33,501 bases of DNA from a virus. The stretch spans positions 1 through 33,501 of the IMG/VR virus record IMGVR_UViG_3300030382_004256; one strand, 5' to 3'. The position numbers and the translations under genes were made by a program. This document shows, one piece after another, positions 10,001-17,756 of this stretch. The notes under the pieces were generated by a model. The model was not told the DNA's origin, did not search any database, and saw only the letters and a program-made list of their open reading frames with translations. Numbering within the stretch: the stretch's first letter is position 1; every line of letters begins with the position of its first letter.

Positions 10001-10947
10001 GAATCGAATTGAATTTCATCTAGTTCTGATTCAGTATATGGAGAAACAAAGTAATCCAAATCTACACTACTACTTACTGTAGATGTATTCGACGTAAAAG
10101 TTATTGATTTGTTTTCAAACATCCATCTAAAGTCAGTTAGGCTTGTGACTGCGCTTACTTTTAATTCAGCTCCTTCGATTCCTACATTTTGGTACTCATC
10201 GGTTATTCTTACAATATCGCAAAACTGCTCTGCTAATTGAGCCCCTCGGTCGTTTATTCCGTCCGCAGCAGCGGTTGGGGCTAACTGGTTTCTTTCTACA
10301 GAATGAATCCAAAATCTATTAGATGTACTTGCAGCGTGAGAAGAATCGAATTCGGTCGAAGTTCCTTTCCCTGGAGCTGAAGTGTTTACTGTTTCAAATG
10401 AAATCTCCGCAGCATTATTTTCGGTAGGAACGTTTGCATATTGACTACCGTTATAAACAGATTGATCAAAATCAAAATAAAAAGGACCGTCTCCTTCATC
10501 GTATGGGAATTTGTTTGGTCTTATGAATGTAAATCCAGAATCGGGGGTTTCGAGAACAGTTCCCATATCAGCAGCAGCATTTGACTTTACTGGAGCCATC
10601 GACCTCGATATTGCAATTGTGTCAGTAATCCCCTGAAGAGGCTTTTCGTCTTTGAATATCTTCATTCTCCCATCAGTGAATTCAAGCATATATGAATTTT
10701 CATCTGATATTTTAAAAGGAATCAATCTAGCCTTTTTAGGGGCTCTGGCATTCACTGTATCTATCTGACTGGTTAGCGAAACGTATTCTGTTCCAGGGCG
10801 AGGAATCAAATCGCCCTTATTGGTACACATTACGTTTAAGCTAGTGCTTAAACCCTTAGAGTAAACTTTTAGATCAGTCCTTCCCTCTAGGTCAGGGCTG
10901 ATCTCTCCACCAGAAAAGTTTTTCTGTGAAACATTTACTTGAGTCAA
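7024..10947 (-). CDS. Tail tubular protein B-like (gp12-like), enlarged (1307 aa)
   Basis: The N-terminus carries the recognisable podovirus pattern: a Phe, then GEISP-x-LEGRTDL-x-x-Y-x-x-G, then N-V-x-x-x-x-x-G-D-L-I-P-RPGTEYV. This is seen in tail tubular protein B / stabilisation proteins that form the tail nozzle. A later segment (GWPGTVTIFDNRLFFASNN) is the second landmark of the family. At 1307 residues it is considerably longer than T7 gp12 (about 800), so it has inserted or added beta-rich domains, possibly host-contact modules. It starts at TTG (10947), overlapping the TGA of the upstream gene as TTGA. The nozzle function is well supported. The roles of the extra domains are unknown. 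Confidence 0.9.
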   Translation of the reverse strand: MTQVNVSQKNFSGGEISPDLEGRTDLKVYSKGLSTSLNVMCTNKGDLIPRPGTEYVSLTSQIDTVNARAPKKARLIPFKISDENSYMLEFTDGRMKIFKDEKPLQGITDTIAISRSMAPVKSNAAADMGTVLETPDSGFTFIRPNKFPYDEGDGPFYFDFDQSVYNGSQYANVPTENNAAEISFETVNTSAPGKGTSTEFDSSHAASTSNRFWIHSVERNQLAPTAAADGINDRGAQLAEQFCDIVRITDEYQNVGIEGAELKVSAVTSLTDFRWMFENKSITFTSNTSTVSSSVDLDYFVSPYTESELDEIQFDSFVDSLFLVHRNHQPMRLVRTGADNFRFTKFYFEGGPWRESSTYGEVWQGAAKAGIPESKHGILYTAAQGRSFPFHTNGEVQWDGNDGTDGKNLNESGVITHIHLSELSPGIATSASGFIADDAWINRKVRISFNIGQGTGFTNLGSVSLDLEPERRSVSGENSSVNGILNEEGAFTGFSSFDSSTFIWAEGQIEKQRHIEPETLNVTAKGNLIRLFTSDDPGLLYTGSNTFLAPGDIIEFSGSDLPTHTAVPKSATEPNVLDTNQFYIHTIYDDTRAYICDSFAKIGVDGQEFSGSYTSVAETAGILKAVLRKHTNPTRQFRIKIIKPFAFTSLEGSDQEAWVWLKPSSRTKIGYLFEEPLSDGTGGWPGTVTIFDNRLFFASNNELPTMMAASAKGDFNNFYPDDGGSASVASVQNPELDSHWAPLGTQNPRTFATDSFTYSLQEGISGPIKWMKAIPQGLVVATANGIYMSDKPKQNETYGPNNWRMKFISEEGANSVLPEYIDGKIYYVNSRGDKLLSLKYSVEVDAFKPTIESILSEHFFKDGIRSMAFARSPIQVLWLILNNGDFVSAVMLDSEEQKALFRHRLAGPAYYNRGNSIVNSIAVIPSYDKSFDQLWMSVERGLTIGDNITPDSADSNGNFNTIEVLTQYSPYLDDAKEFVGLDLSVSYNSEIRRLGTSADEIIDLDVGSDNELTDQLKIETKENHGIADASSAMIISIKGGLSYLNHGSLYVADNASENKLFYSDVRQDPASLENTTESSTSYHIGTRHPFIKSGRVLARNSSIGYVGANAIGSNAANTEIAGYFDPRFNGTFFERGLKFLDYKMISSDHANGADGVSIIPVKPVSEATIFDATETTYTPASTQGHLFVIGFKQDIYFSSLPPVLNNQLGDMDLNYTSVTSATIQVSDSHQIRVRHFGDSVANEYEIIDDLPAITTLDQDAVRAEGRYTVSIQQKEEDTKGKLTFYPESGYPFRLRVLNIRGERSTRP

Positions 10948-11963
10948 GTTTCTCGCCCCATTTCATTTGCCCAAGTAGAATGAAAATCGCCTATAGAACC
11001 GTTTTCTTGGGCATCAATTGATTTAGCTTGAGAAAGAGCAACTTGAAATTCTTTTTGTATTTCATTGGTAACAGAACTTGTTTTAAGAAGCATTTCTGAA
11101 AGCTTATGAGCAATCTTGAGCGAAAGACATTCCATAAAATTTCTATCAAATTCATATTCGCCCATTGAAATATCTTCAATGAATTCAATATTAATCATAT
11201 TATTGATATTGCAAAGTAAGATTTTATCAATTGCGGTATCTGAAGAATGGTCTCTTCTTTCCAACCTGTACTCATCGCCTTCGGGAATTTCCCTAACATT
11301 TAGCAATCTAATTATTCGCCTTGGCACATTGTACTCATAATTAAACTGAGACTTTTCAAACGTGTTTACTGTTCCAGTTTTATATTGGTTATCAGAATCC
11401 CAAGTAATTGCACTTTCACCACTAGTGCTTTCAGAATTGCCAGTAGAAGCAACTCCATTAGGAGGAATCGTTCCGTTATTTAGGAGTTTTTTAAAAAGTG
11501 TAATGTGATTGGTTGTATTAATTCTATTACTTCCAGATCCATCATCGTGACCTCTGAAAACGTAATATTTATTGTTGTTTAAATTTGTATATAAAGTATT
11601 TCGTATTTCAACAACTTCATAATCGTAAAGATTATGATCATATTGAGCTTGATTGTCAGAAGGCGTTACGTCAACCACTACTGGATCAGAGTGGCTTATT
11701 TCTTTAATCACTATTGATCCAGGGTTAGTATTTATAGGATTGATAAGGGTCATTCGACTAGTTGCAAAATTCCAAGGGTGGCTTCGCAGTAACTCTTTCT
11801 TCCACTCATTAAAATGAATATTGAGAAGATTTGTGCTGTTCTTGCTATCTCCGTTGGTAATTGCAGAAGCAAAAGTCATAGGGTCATCATTAGCAGCAGT
11901 AATAGTTTGTAGCCCTAATCGTATTAAAGCTCTATTTGCTACATCAACTTCTGATTGAGCCAT
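10944..11963 (-). CDS. Tail tubular protein A-like (gp11-like) gatekeeper (339 aa)
   Basis: The N-terminus (SEVDVANRALIRLGLQTITA, then a stretch ending NIHFNEWKKELLRSHPWNFATSR) is the signature of the podovirus tail tubular protein A / adaptor family. This protein sits between portal and nozzle. The length is greater than T7 gp11 (about 196 residues); the middle section (Asn/Gly/Ser-rich, about 120-200) looks like an insertion. The ATG at 11963 follows AGGAAG at suitable spacing. The gene is followed without a gap by tail tube B, the usual pair order. Confidence 0.88.
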   Translation of the reverse strand: MAQSEVDVANRALIRLGLQTITAANDDPMTFASAITNGDSKNSTNLLNIHFNEWKKELLRSHPWNFATSRMTLINPINTNPGSIVIKEISHSDPVVVDVTPSDNQAQYDHNLYDYEVVEIRNTLYTNLNNNKYYVFRGHDDGSGSNRINTTNHITLFKKLLNNGTIPPNGVASTGNSESTSGESAITWDSDNQYKTGTVNTFEKSQFNYEYNVPRRIIRLLNVREIPEGDEYRLERRDHSSDTAIDKILLCNINNMINIEFIEDISMGEYEFDRNFMECLSLKIAHKLSEMLLKTSSVTNEIQKEFQVALSQAKSIDAQENGSIGDFHSTWANEMGRET

Positions 11964-11981
11964 TTTGCTTCCTAACTTAAC

Positions 11982-13025
11982 CTAGAGATCTTTATAATCT
12001 ACGGAAGCAGACAATCTGCCGTTTGTTGCTCCGACATCAAAAGTTGCTGCTTGCAAAAGCGTAATTCCTAAATATACATAATCTTCAGGGTGAACTAATC
12101 TGGGGGAATTGTTAGGAGTGGTGATGTTCTCCGAAACAGTGTTATTAAATTTATAATATTGTTGTGGATAGCAAGCAGAACTAATAGTTCTTCCTGCAAA
12201 ATTCCATTGCAATACTTCTGCAGATGCAAGTGCTGACGGAGTATACTCTTCTAAGAAATCGTCATTATCAGGTCTTGTATGGTCAGCGTGATTTCCGAAG
12301 TCGAAAAGGTTAGCTGCCGCAGAATTTGCAAGATGACTAATAGTTGCAGCAGCTCCAGTTACTGCGGATTCACCGTCATGAAAATCTACATCATCGCCAC
12401 CATCCCCTTCTGTTAAAGTAAAAGAAATAGTTTGATCACTCGGTCTTGTAACATTTACAGCAGTATAGTTAGTAGAGCTGTTTAAAGATGCTACTGTCGT
12501 TCCTGAAAAACTAAGAACATCTCCAGTTCTTATTTGTAGATGCGAAAGATTTCCTGTAAGCGTAAATAGGGTCCGATCATTTCCAGAATCATCAGAATAA
12601 GCAAATGTATTTGAAGAAGTTTCAGTATGAGTGTCATATATATCTGGAACTAAAGTTTCTTGGTTACAAGTATAGATATAACCATTCCCAACTATGCTTG
12701 CAAAACCCCCATCAGTCATAAGCTTTACTGAAGTTATAGCTGAAGAGGCTTTTAATTTTGCAAAAAGAAAAACATCTTTATATCTTTCCCAAGGCTGACT
12801 TTCTAATATCGTGATTGCAAAAGAAGATTGATTTTTTAAATTGCTAGGTTGATAATCTAAGTTTTGTCTAAATTCAAATTCTGGACGATTTATCCAGGTT
12901 GTATGCTTAAAAGTTTGCTTGCTGTATCGTTCGTCTGTTTCTTTCCAATTTCTATTAGGAGGTGCAACATTACAAATGGCAGATCCTTTTATAATATTAC
13001 CGCTTCCAGCTAGCCAATCGCCCAT
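11982..13025 (-). CDS. Probable structural protein of unknown function (347 aa)
   Basis: I do not recognise the family. It lies between the capsid region and the tail tubular genes. It looks beta-rich with many Ser, Thr, Asn and Asp residues (FTLTGNLSHLQIRTGDVLSFSGTT), as expected for a virion surface or fibre-like protein. I chose the ATG at 13025 rather than the one at 13031. The Shine-Dalgarno AAAGGAGT directly abuts the 13031 ATG, which is too close, and is about seven bases from the 13025 ATG. The N-terminus MGDWLAGSGNIIKGSA is glycine-rich. Candidates are head fibre, decoration or tail-associated protein. Confidence 0.75.
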   Translation of the reverse strand: MGDWLAGSGNIIKGSAICNVAPPNRNWKETDERYSKQTFKHTTWINRPEFEFRQNLDYQPSNLKNQSSFAITILESQPWERYKDVFLFAKLKASSAITSVKLMTDGGFASIVGNGYIYTCNQETLVPDIYDTHTETSSNTFAYSDDSGNDRTLFTLTGNLSHLQIRTGDVLSFSGTTVASLNSSTNYTAVNVTRPSDQTISFTLTEGDGGDDVDFHDGESAVTGAAATISHLANSAAANLFDFGNHADHTRPDNDDFLEEYTPSALASAEVLQWNFAGRTISSACYPQQYYKFNNTVSENITTPNNSPRLVHPEDYVYLGITLLQAATFDVGATNGRLSASVDYKDL

Positions 13026-13062
13026 GATCATACTCCTTTAAAATAGTTATAGAAACAAGTCA

Positions 13063-13100
13063 ACACACAGGGAGGTGGCTCAAGCCACCCCCCTGTGTGT
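13063..13100 (-). terminator. Strong hairpin, possible partial terminator or processing site
   Basis: Two 18-base arms (13063-13080 and 13083-13100) pair along their whole length with a single non-Watson-Crick pair, capped by GGC-TTGA-GCC. It lies in the gap between the 175-residue protein gene and the 347-residue protein gene. No clear T-run follows on the minus strand; a short TTTG follows on the plus strand. It may act as a leaky terminator lowering tail gene expression relative to capsid, or as an RNA-stabilising or RNase III site. Confidence 0.55.
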
Positions 13101-13109
13101 TTGTATTAA

Positions 13110-13637
13110 TCAGTCGCCAGCGGTGTAATAACAAAAGGAACCCATGTCAAAATCTGCAGCATTAATTAAACCACTCGTAACCATACATACAGCCCATTCG
13201 TTTCCAGTACAAGAAACGCCGGTCAGTTCACCAAGCGTTTGCCCGCGAGAACGACCAGTAACAGCGGCTTCATCGAAAACAGAAACTGCGTTTGCAGCAG
13301 TTGAGCCGATTGTTAAAAGCGATGCAAATTCATCTGCATCGGCAACTGCACCAAGGCCAGTCTCAGAAGACCATTGGTAAACACCTACGTTTATCGTAAT
13401 GCTTGATTCTTCGTCTCCACCAAAAGCAAATAAATCCCAAACTCGATCAGTATCTCTAAGGGTATAAGCAACAATAACAGCAGAACCGGCAACAGTTGTT
13501 ACGTCAGAGCCATTCGTCCAATTGCCACTAGCAATCCTTAGACGACTGCCTCTTTTAGATTGATCGCCCTTGAACTGACTGCTCCAAGTAGAAGTAAGCT
13601 GATTGGAAGCCATCGTATCACTATAAAAAGTAGCCAT
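13110..13637 (-). CDS. Probable capsid-associated (decoration-type) protein (175 aa)
   Basis: A small protein encoded immediately after the major capsid protein and bracketed by two strong hairpins. The composition (Gly, Ala, Ser, Thr, short hydrophobic strands such as AVIVAYTLRDTDRVWDLFAFGG) suggests a compact beta fold. The ATG at 13637 has AGGAGA eight to ten bases upstream. It is expressed from its own small transcript segment between hairpins, like capsid accessory proteins needed in many copies. I do not recognise the family. The decoration role is inferred from position only. Confidence 0.7.
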   Translation of the reverse strand: MATFYSDTMASNQLTSTWSSQFKGDQSKRGSRLRIASGNWTNGSDVTTVAGSAVIVAYTLRDTDRVWDLFAFGGDEESSITINVGVYQWSSETGLGAVADADEFASLLTIGSTAANAVSVFDEAAVTGRSRGQTLGELTGVSCTGNEWAVCMVTSGLINAADFDMGSFCYYTAGD

Positions 13638-13683
13638 TTTTTATTTCTCCTCTAGTACGTCCCCGCACTAGAAAGGGTGAGAA

Positions 13684-13717
13684 AGAGTCCCCGGAACGAC
13701 TCCGCACCGGGGACTCT
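13684..13717 (-). terminator. Hairpin after the major capsid gene, likely terminator
   Basis: Arms 13684-13694 and 13707-13717 pair perfectly over 11 GC-rich bases around a 12-base loop. On the minus strand the hairpin is followed by a T/C-rich tail (TTCTCACCCTTTC). It is 14 bases beyond the capsid stop codon. A leaky terminator here would raise capsid mRNA above the downstream virion genes, as in T7 after gene 10. The tail is not a pure U-tract, so strength is uncertain. Confidence 0.6.
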
Positions 13718-13730
13718 ACTCATTTAATTA

Positions 13731-14642
13731 TTACGGAGCGTCATCACCCACGTAAATGAGAGTGACCTTAGCCTCTTCCATTCGCGTAGATCCAAACGAA
13801 GCAGAATAGTAAATCTGCGTCGAATAGCTCTTATCCGCACGCTCAGTGATTCGAGCAGACGAACCGCTCTCGCCAACTCCTGTCGAAAGAAGAAGTCCGC
13901 TCTTCTTGTAAACAGGAACGATGCGAATATCACCACTAGTGACAGCTCCCGCCGTACCGCTGTGCATCGGAAGGATGCTGCTTGCAACCTGAACGAACCT
14001 GAAACCCATGAAGGTATCAATCTGTCCAGAAGCGAGGGCTCTTACCGTGTTGTAATCAGCACTACTTATTTTCTCATCATTGAGAAGCTGTGCGATCTGG
14101 TAAGCCGAACAGACAACAGTTGCCTCTTCGTCACTATCATCTTCAAGGTTTAGGATAGTCCTAGCCTCTAGAAGATTTGAAATGCTCAACGCTGCGTGCT
14201 GATCGTTAGCATTGACAGTAGTCACGTCACTAAGGCTCGTCGAGCCAGTACCCGTCTCGCCTGTCGTCGATGTGCCCGTGACCGCAGCAAGGATAAGCTC
14301 ATCCTTTTTGCGACCCATAGCAAAAGCGGCGTTTGTAGAGTAAGCATTGCCCGGATCATTTAGGACGCGAAGTCGATCCTGTCGATCAATCAGATCCGCC
14401 CATTCATAATCATTGAGCGTGACGTTTCGTCTTGAATGGGGCGTATTGACGATCGGCGTATCGCCGTGTCGGCTCGTTCGCTGAACAACAGTAGTCGAAC
14501 CAATCTGATCATAGTGATCCTGCTTGGACGCCTGCATCTCATTTCGGACAGTGTTCTGGAGTTTGGAGCCCTTTTGCTGGGTAAGAATGTCGATACCCTG
14601 CTTGAACCCCTGAATAAAGGAAGTTGTAATTTGGGTAGACAT
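13731..14642 (-). CDS. Major capsid protein (303 aa)
   Basis: It lies between scaffold and tail genes. The sequence has the usual coat-protein features: an N-terminal helical arm (QITTSFIQGFKQGIDILTQQ), a segment R-HGDTP-VNTPHSRR-VTLNDYEWADLID, a repeated 'AFAMGRKKDELILAAVTG' helix, and the late segment MGFRFVQVASSILP. These match the HK97-fold coat proteins annotated in many podoviruses ('phage capsid protein'). The length fits. Base composition looks richer in G+C than the tail genes, consistent with codon optimisation of a highly expressed gene. The start at 14642 has a perfect AGGAGG five bases upstream, held inside a hairpin. Hairpin terminators follow the gene. Confidence 0.88.
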   Translation of the reverse strand: MSTQITTSFIQGFKQGIDILTQQKGSKLQNTVRNEMQASKQDHYDQIGSTTVVQRTSRHGDTPIVNTPHSRRNVTLNDYEWADLIDRQDRLRVLNDPGNAYSTNAAFAMGRKKDELILAAVTGTSTTGETGTGSTSLSDVTTVNANDQHAALSISNLLEARTILNLEDDSDEEATVVCSAYQIAQLLNDEKISSADYNTVRALASGQIDTFMGFRFVQVASSILPMHSGTAGAVTSGDIRIVPVYKKSGLLLSTGVGESGSSARITERADKSYSTQIYYSASFGSTRMEEAKVTLIYVGDDAP

Positions 14643-14647
14643 AGCTA

Positions 14648-14678
14648 CCTCCTGTTTTTAACTAGATTTAACAGGAGG
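14648..14678 (-). promoter_or_regulatory. Hairpin enclosing the capsid gene Shine-Dalgarno sequence
   Basis: On the minus strand the arms 14678-14670 (CCTCCTGTT) and 14656-14648 (AACAGGAGG) pair perfectly over nine bases around a 13-base AT-rich loop. The whole AGGAGG ribosome site of the capsid gene lies in the 3' arm, five bases before the start codon. Folded, this would hide the strongest ribosome site in the operon. Opening it by translation, a protein or temperature would switch on capsid synthesis. The pairing is seen directly; the control is inferred. Confidence 0.65.
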
Positions 14679-14787
14679 GGCTGCCCAACTATGGACCCTT
14701 TCCCTACAGTATTTACGCCTCTGCGACGGGGCTCTTTACCCAAGCATCGGACCCCCGAAGGGGCTATCCGAACACCTAAGGATTGCA

Positions 14788-15639
14788 TTAATCTTCAGGA
14801 TATGCAAATGATAGCAATCTTTCTCTTTCTTTGACAAGTTCATCCTTTGAGGGATGAAATTCTTGGCTAAAAAGTATTTCTGACTTTTCCGGGTCAGCCA
14901 TGATTTGAGAAAGCTTACTCTTGGCTTCATCAGGAGACATTGTGGAGGTGTTAATAGACTCTCCGTTAATCAAGCCTCGCTCTTGGAATTGCTTTCCAAT
15001 GCTCGACATAGCCTTAATAAAGTTTGAATTGTTTCCAAGCATAGTTCCATCAGCAAGAGCAACTTCTGCTAAAGCCTCTGGCTTACCATCGGTGACATGC
15101 GAAAGAGCGGATATGCCGATATTGACATTCGCTTCGTAAGCAGCACCCCATTCTTTTTTTAAGACACTTTGGCTTTGCTCAAAAGCTTCTTCATTAAAAG
15201 ACTCGACCTTTTCTACACTATCAGAAAGATTTGCAGCATAAGCGTTTAAAAGTCCCGAGAATTGAGTGTCATTAATATTTAACTTATGTGCTGCTTCAGC
15301 CATAGAAACTTCAAAGTCTGAATCCCAACCAATATCAGAAGGAGCTTCAAAATCTTTCTTGCTGTAGTTCTCATGCGAGTCAGGAATTCCCATGTCCTTG
15401 CGAAAGCGAGTCCAAGCTTCTGAACCATCCTCTTCCGTAGGTATAATTACGCCTTTTCTGCCAAGTAAAGACTGAAGGTTTACATGCTCTTTGGCTAGAT
15501 CATTAACACTTTCAAATTTAGATACAGAAGGATCATTCCTGTACTGATCTTCTACGGTGTCTAGAAAAGAATTGCTAGAGGAAGCTCCATCGTTAGAGTC
15601 AACTACAGGCTCTTCAGAGTTGGCGATCTCTTCATTCAT
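14788..15639 (-). CDS. Capsid scaffolding protein (283 aa)
   Basis: An acidic, helical, low-complexity protein immediately upstream of the major capsid gene, the normal place for the podovirus scaffold. The N-terminus is disordered (EEPVVDSNDGASSSN). The central part follows a pattern seen in many phage scaffolds (GRKGVIIPTEEDGSEAWTRF, then a helical region 'AHKLNINDTQFSGLLNAY'). The C-terminus is charged (HPSKDELVKERERLLSFAY), as expected for the coat-binding end. It starts at ATG (15639), overlapping the end of the upstream gene by eight bases. Between its stop and the capsid ribosome site there are about 110 non-coding bases with small GC hairpins. Confidence 0.85.
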   Translation of the reverse strand: MNEEIANSEEPVVDSNDGASSSNSFLDTVEDQYRNDPSVSKFESVNDLAKEHVNLQSLLGRKGVIIPTEEDGSEAWTRFRKDMGIPDSHENYSKKDFEAPSDIGWDSDFEVSMAEAAHKLNINDTQFSGLLNAYAANLSDSVEKVESFNEEAFEQSQSVLKKEWGAAYEANVNIGISALSHVTDGKPEALAEVALADGTMLGNNSNFIKAMSSIGKQFQERGLINGESINTSTMSPDEAKSKLSQIMADPEKSEILFSQEFHPSKDELVKERERLLSFAYPED

Positions 15640-15895
15640 TAATTAGTTCCTCTTTTCGATTTTCTTTTCCCATGTCTAATACATGGCTCTTGTTGACAAA
15701 GCTTAGTATACGCAACAAAACTCGCCTTTGGCCTGCTGCGTATGCAGTTGTGTATGGATCGTTTGGTACAAAAGTGTCTGCCATAAAACCAGTAAACCCA
15801 ACTAAGTCGTCCAGAACTTCTCTTCCGTTTTTGTTGTCAAAAACAGAAGCGTAAAGATTAGCTTTTTCTTTATTGGTAAATTCTTTTTGATTCAA
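15632..15895 (-). CDS. Bbp19-like small phage protein (87 aa)
   Basis: The pattern 'VFDNKNGREVLDDLVGFTGF ... DPYTTAYAAGQRRVLLRILSF' matches the small Bbp19-like family encoded between portal and scaffold in many podoviruses: a residue repeated after 'GR-VLDDL', then 'D-x-x-TA-x-x-GQR-x-V-LRI'. The function of the family is not known to me. Translation begins at a TTG directly after the portal stop codon; GAGGT lies about ten bases upstream, so expression is probably coupled to portal translation. Confidence 0.72.
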   Translation of the reverse strand: MNQKEFTNKEKANLYASVFDNKNGREVLDDLVGFTGFMADTFVPNDPYTTAYAAGQRRVLLRILSFVNKSHVLDMGKENRKEELINE

Positions 15896-17524
15896 TTAGA
15901 TATTACCTCTGAGTTGATTAAGAACTTCAGCGGCTTGCGCCTGACCTTCAGGGGTAGCCATCGCTGGAGATTTCGCAGCAGTTTCAATCATCTGGCTTTG
16001 TTGCTCTGCTTGCTGTTGTGCTTGCTGGGCTTCTTGTCGCTGCCTTCTAACCATTTTTACATCCTTCTCTGATTTCAGAATAGAAGGATCAGCGGCAAAA
16101 TCATTGTGTATTTGCCTAGCCAACTTATCAGCATCGTAGTTATCAAGTATTTCTGGGTAAACCTGAGATAATGCAATTATTCTCTCAACAGCCCGCATTG
16201 TCGCTTCTGCCTCCTGCGCCTGATTGGCTCTTTGGGCAGGAGAAATATAAACAGTCTTTATGCCTTTAGAAGCAAGGCTCTTGGGTGGAGAAGAAATTAT
16301 GTTGTTTTGTATTGCGAGTCTTAAAGCTCTCTGAACCATCGGTTGAATCAACTCAACCTTAATTCTTTGAAATACAGGGGCGATCCATTGTTGCGCTCTT
16401 TGGGTAAGCTCTTGAACATGGAATGCAGTTAATTCTTTACTGTCAGTGATTTGAAGTATGTCGTGATGGTACGCTTTCCTAATTGAATTCTGTAGACGCT
16501 CAATTTCAGCGTTTGCAACGCTGAAATTAGCTCCACTGAGAAGTGGTCTGATGGGCTCTGTTGAACCTGGAGAGTAAGAAGTTACAAAGTTGATTGAACC
16601 TGGGGTGGTCTTTGGTCCCTGTATTACTCCATCATCAGCTACAAGAAGCGGAGGGTCAACAGACTTTTGAGCCTGTTTGATCCACGTCTTTACGACTTCA
16701 TTTAGGGTACGAGCAAAGGGATCCGCAACAACCCCGGGTCCACGTCCATAAACTTCACCTGCATCAGTTCTCCAGCGGGCGATATGAATTGGCATTTCAG
16801 TGTACTCATCAGAGGTAACAAAATCACTATCCCCATCTTCAAGTAATGTATAAGAAATGAATACATTAGACTTTTGGTGATGCTCTGAAAAAGTCTGTAA
16901 CCAAAAGTGTTCTTCGCTGCCTTTACCTGCTTTTGCAGCTTTCTGCACTACATCTGGGGTCGAACTCCCGTAAATACGAAGAGCGTCTTCATTTTTTAAA
17001 GAGAATCTGCGAATAATCTTATTCACATTTCCTTTTTCGTTTTGATCAATATAGATTTCGGGTATTGGACGAGTATTAAAACAAAGCGTGTGCATATTTG
17101 GGTCATAGGTGCTGTGAATGGCGCAATAGCCGTAGGCTGTAAGGTCGCCTAGAGCTTCATTCATTTGCGTGGGAAACCTTGAGGCATCTGATCTGAATAT
17201 GCTAAGAAGGGTCTTGCTCGCGTAATCAAACCAGAGAACTTCTTCGTCCGTAAGCTTATCATCAAGAACAGTATCAAAATAGATCCAATTAGTTTCTGTG
17301 TTTACAAGTATTGCCTGTATTGCATTTGTAAGCATAAACCATGAGTCCATCGCTGTACCATCGTATATTTTAGAATCTCTTGGTGACTGGTTTTTATTTA
17401 TTGTTTGAAAATCAGATCTTGCAAGCTGAAAATCGGATATCGACTGATACTTATTTTCCCAATTAGATCTTTTGCTTCTTAGGTTTCCAAATTGCTGCCT
17501 GCATTCTTTTGCTGTTTTAATCAT
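15896..17524 (-). CDS. Portal protein, podovirus head-to-tail connector (542 aa)
   Basis: Length and sequence fit the podovirus portal (head-to-tail connecting protein) family. The N-terminus has the typical WENKYQSISDFQLARSDF followed by KIYDGTAMDSWFMLTNAIQAILVN. The core has ALGDLTAYGYCAIHSTYD, and a later segment VYGRGPGVVADPFARTLNEVVKTW is diagnostic. The C-terminus is a long glutamine-rich region (QRQEAQQAQQQAEQQSQM) that probably forms the barrel or crown helix. The dodecameric portal is the DNA gate and terminase dock. The start codon overlaps the stop of the preceding gene (TAATG). Confidence 0.95.
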   Translation of the reverse strand: MIKTAKECRQQFGNLRSKRSNWENKYQSISDFQLARSDFQTINKNQSPRDSKIYDGTAMDSWFMLTNAIQAILVNTETNWIYFDTVLDDKLTDEEVLWFDYASKTLLSIFRSDASRFPTQMNEALGDLTAYGYCAIHSTYDPNMHTLCFNTRPIPEIYIDQNEKGNVNKIIRRFSLKNEDALRIYGSSTPDVVQKAAKAGKGSEEHFWLQTFSEHHQKSNVFISYTLLEDGDSDFVTSDEYTEMPIHIARWRTDAGEVYGRGPGVVADPFARTLNEVVKTWIKQAQKSVDPPLLVADDGVIQGPKTTPGSINFVTSYSPGSTEPIRPLLSGANFSVANAEIERLQNSIRKAYHHDILQITDSKELTAFHVQELTQRAQQWIAPVFQRIKVELIQPMVQRALRLAIQNNIISSPPKSLASKGIKTVYISPAQRANQAQEAEATMRAVERIIALSQVYPEILDNYDADKLARQIHNDFAADPSILKSEKDVKMVRRQRQEAQQAQQQAEQQSQMIETAAKSPAMATPEGQAQAAEVLNQLRGNI

Positions 17525-17748
17525 TACATACCAAGCTTTGCTTTAGGGGCAGAAGAAACAGGTGCATTGGTTGATTTAGAAGCATTATCACGATTTGACA
17601 TCATTAGATTTGTGGTAGTCGTCTTTTTAGCAGCAGTTAGTCCACCAAGGGCTTTTCTTGCAGCAGATGCCGCACGTCTTTGTTCTTCCATATCAGCTTG
17701 AGATTGCTGATCCTTTGGTTTTTTCGGCTTTGAAAACATTGCACTCAT
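17524..17748 (-). CDS. Small basic, low-complexity protein between terminase and portal (74 aa)
   Basis: A lysine-, alanine- and serine-rich protein without obvious fold (KPKKPKDQQSQADMEEQRRAAS ... KKTTTTNLMMSNRDNAS). Small disordered proteins at this site are common in podoviruses, but their role is not known to me. The ATG at 17748 follows GAGGTTCGC. A second ATG four codons later is possible. Stop and portal start overlap as TAATG, which supports it as a translated gene. Confidence 0.7.
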   Translation of the reverse strand: MSAMFSKPKKPKDQQSQADMEEQRRAASAARKALGGLTAAKKTTTTNLMMSNRDNASKSTNAPVSSAPKAKLGM

Positions 17749-17756
17749 TGCGAACC

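Noticed and set aside
13110-17748. Diversity-generating retroelement, suggested by the Bordetella phage-like Bbp19 protein
   Set aside because: I saw no reverse transcriptase and no template/variable repeat pair in the window.
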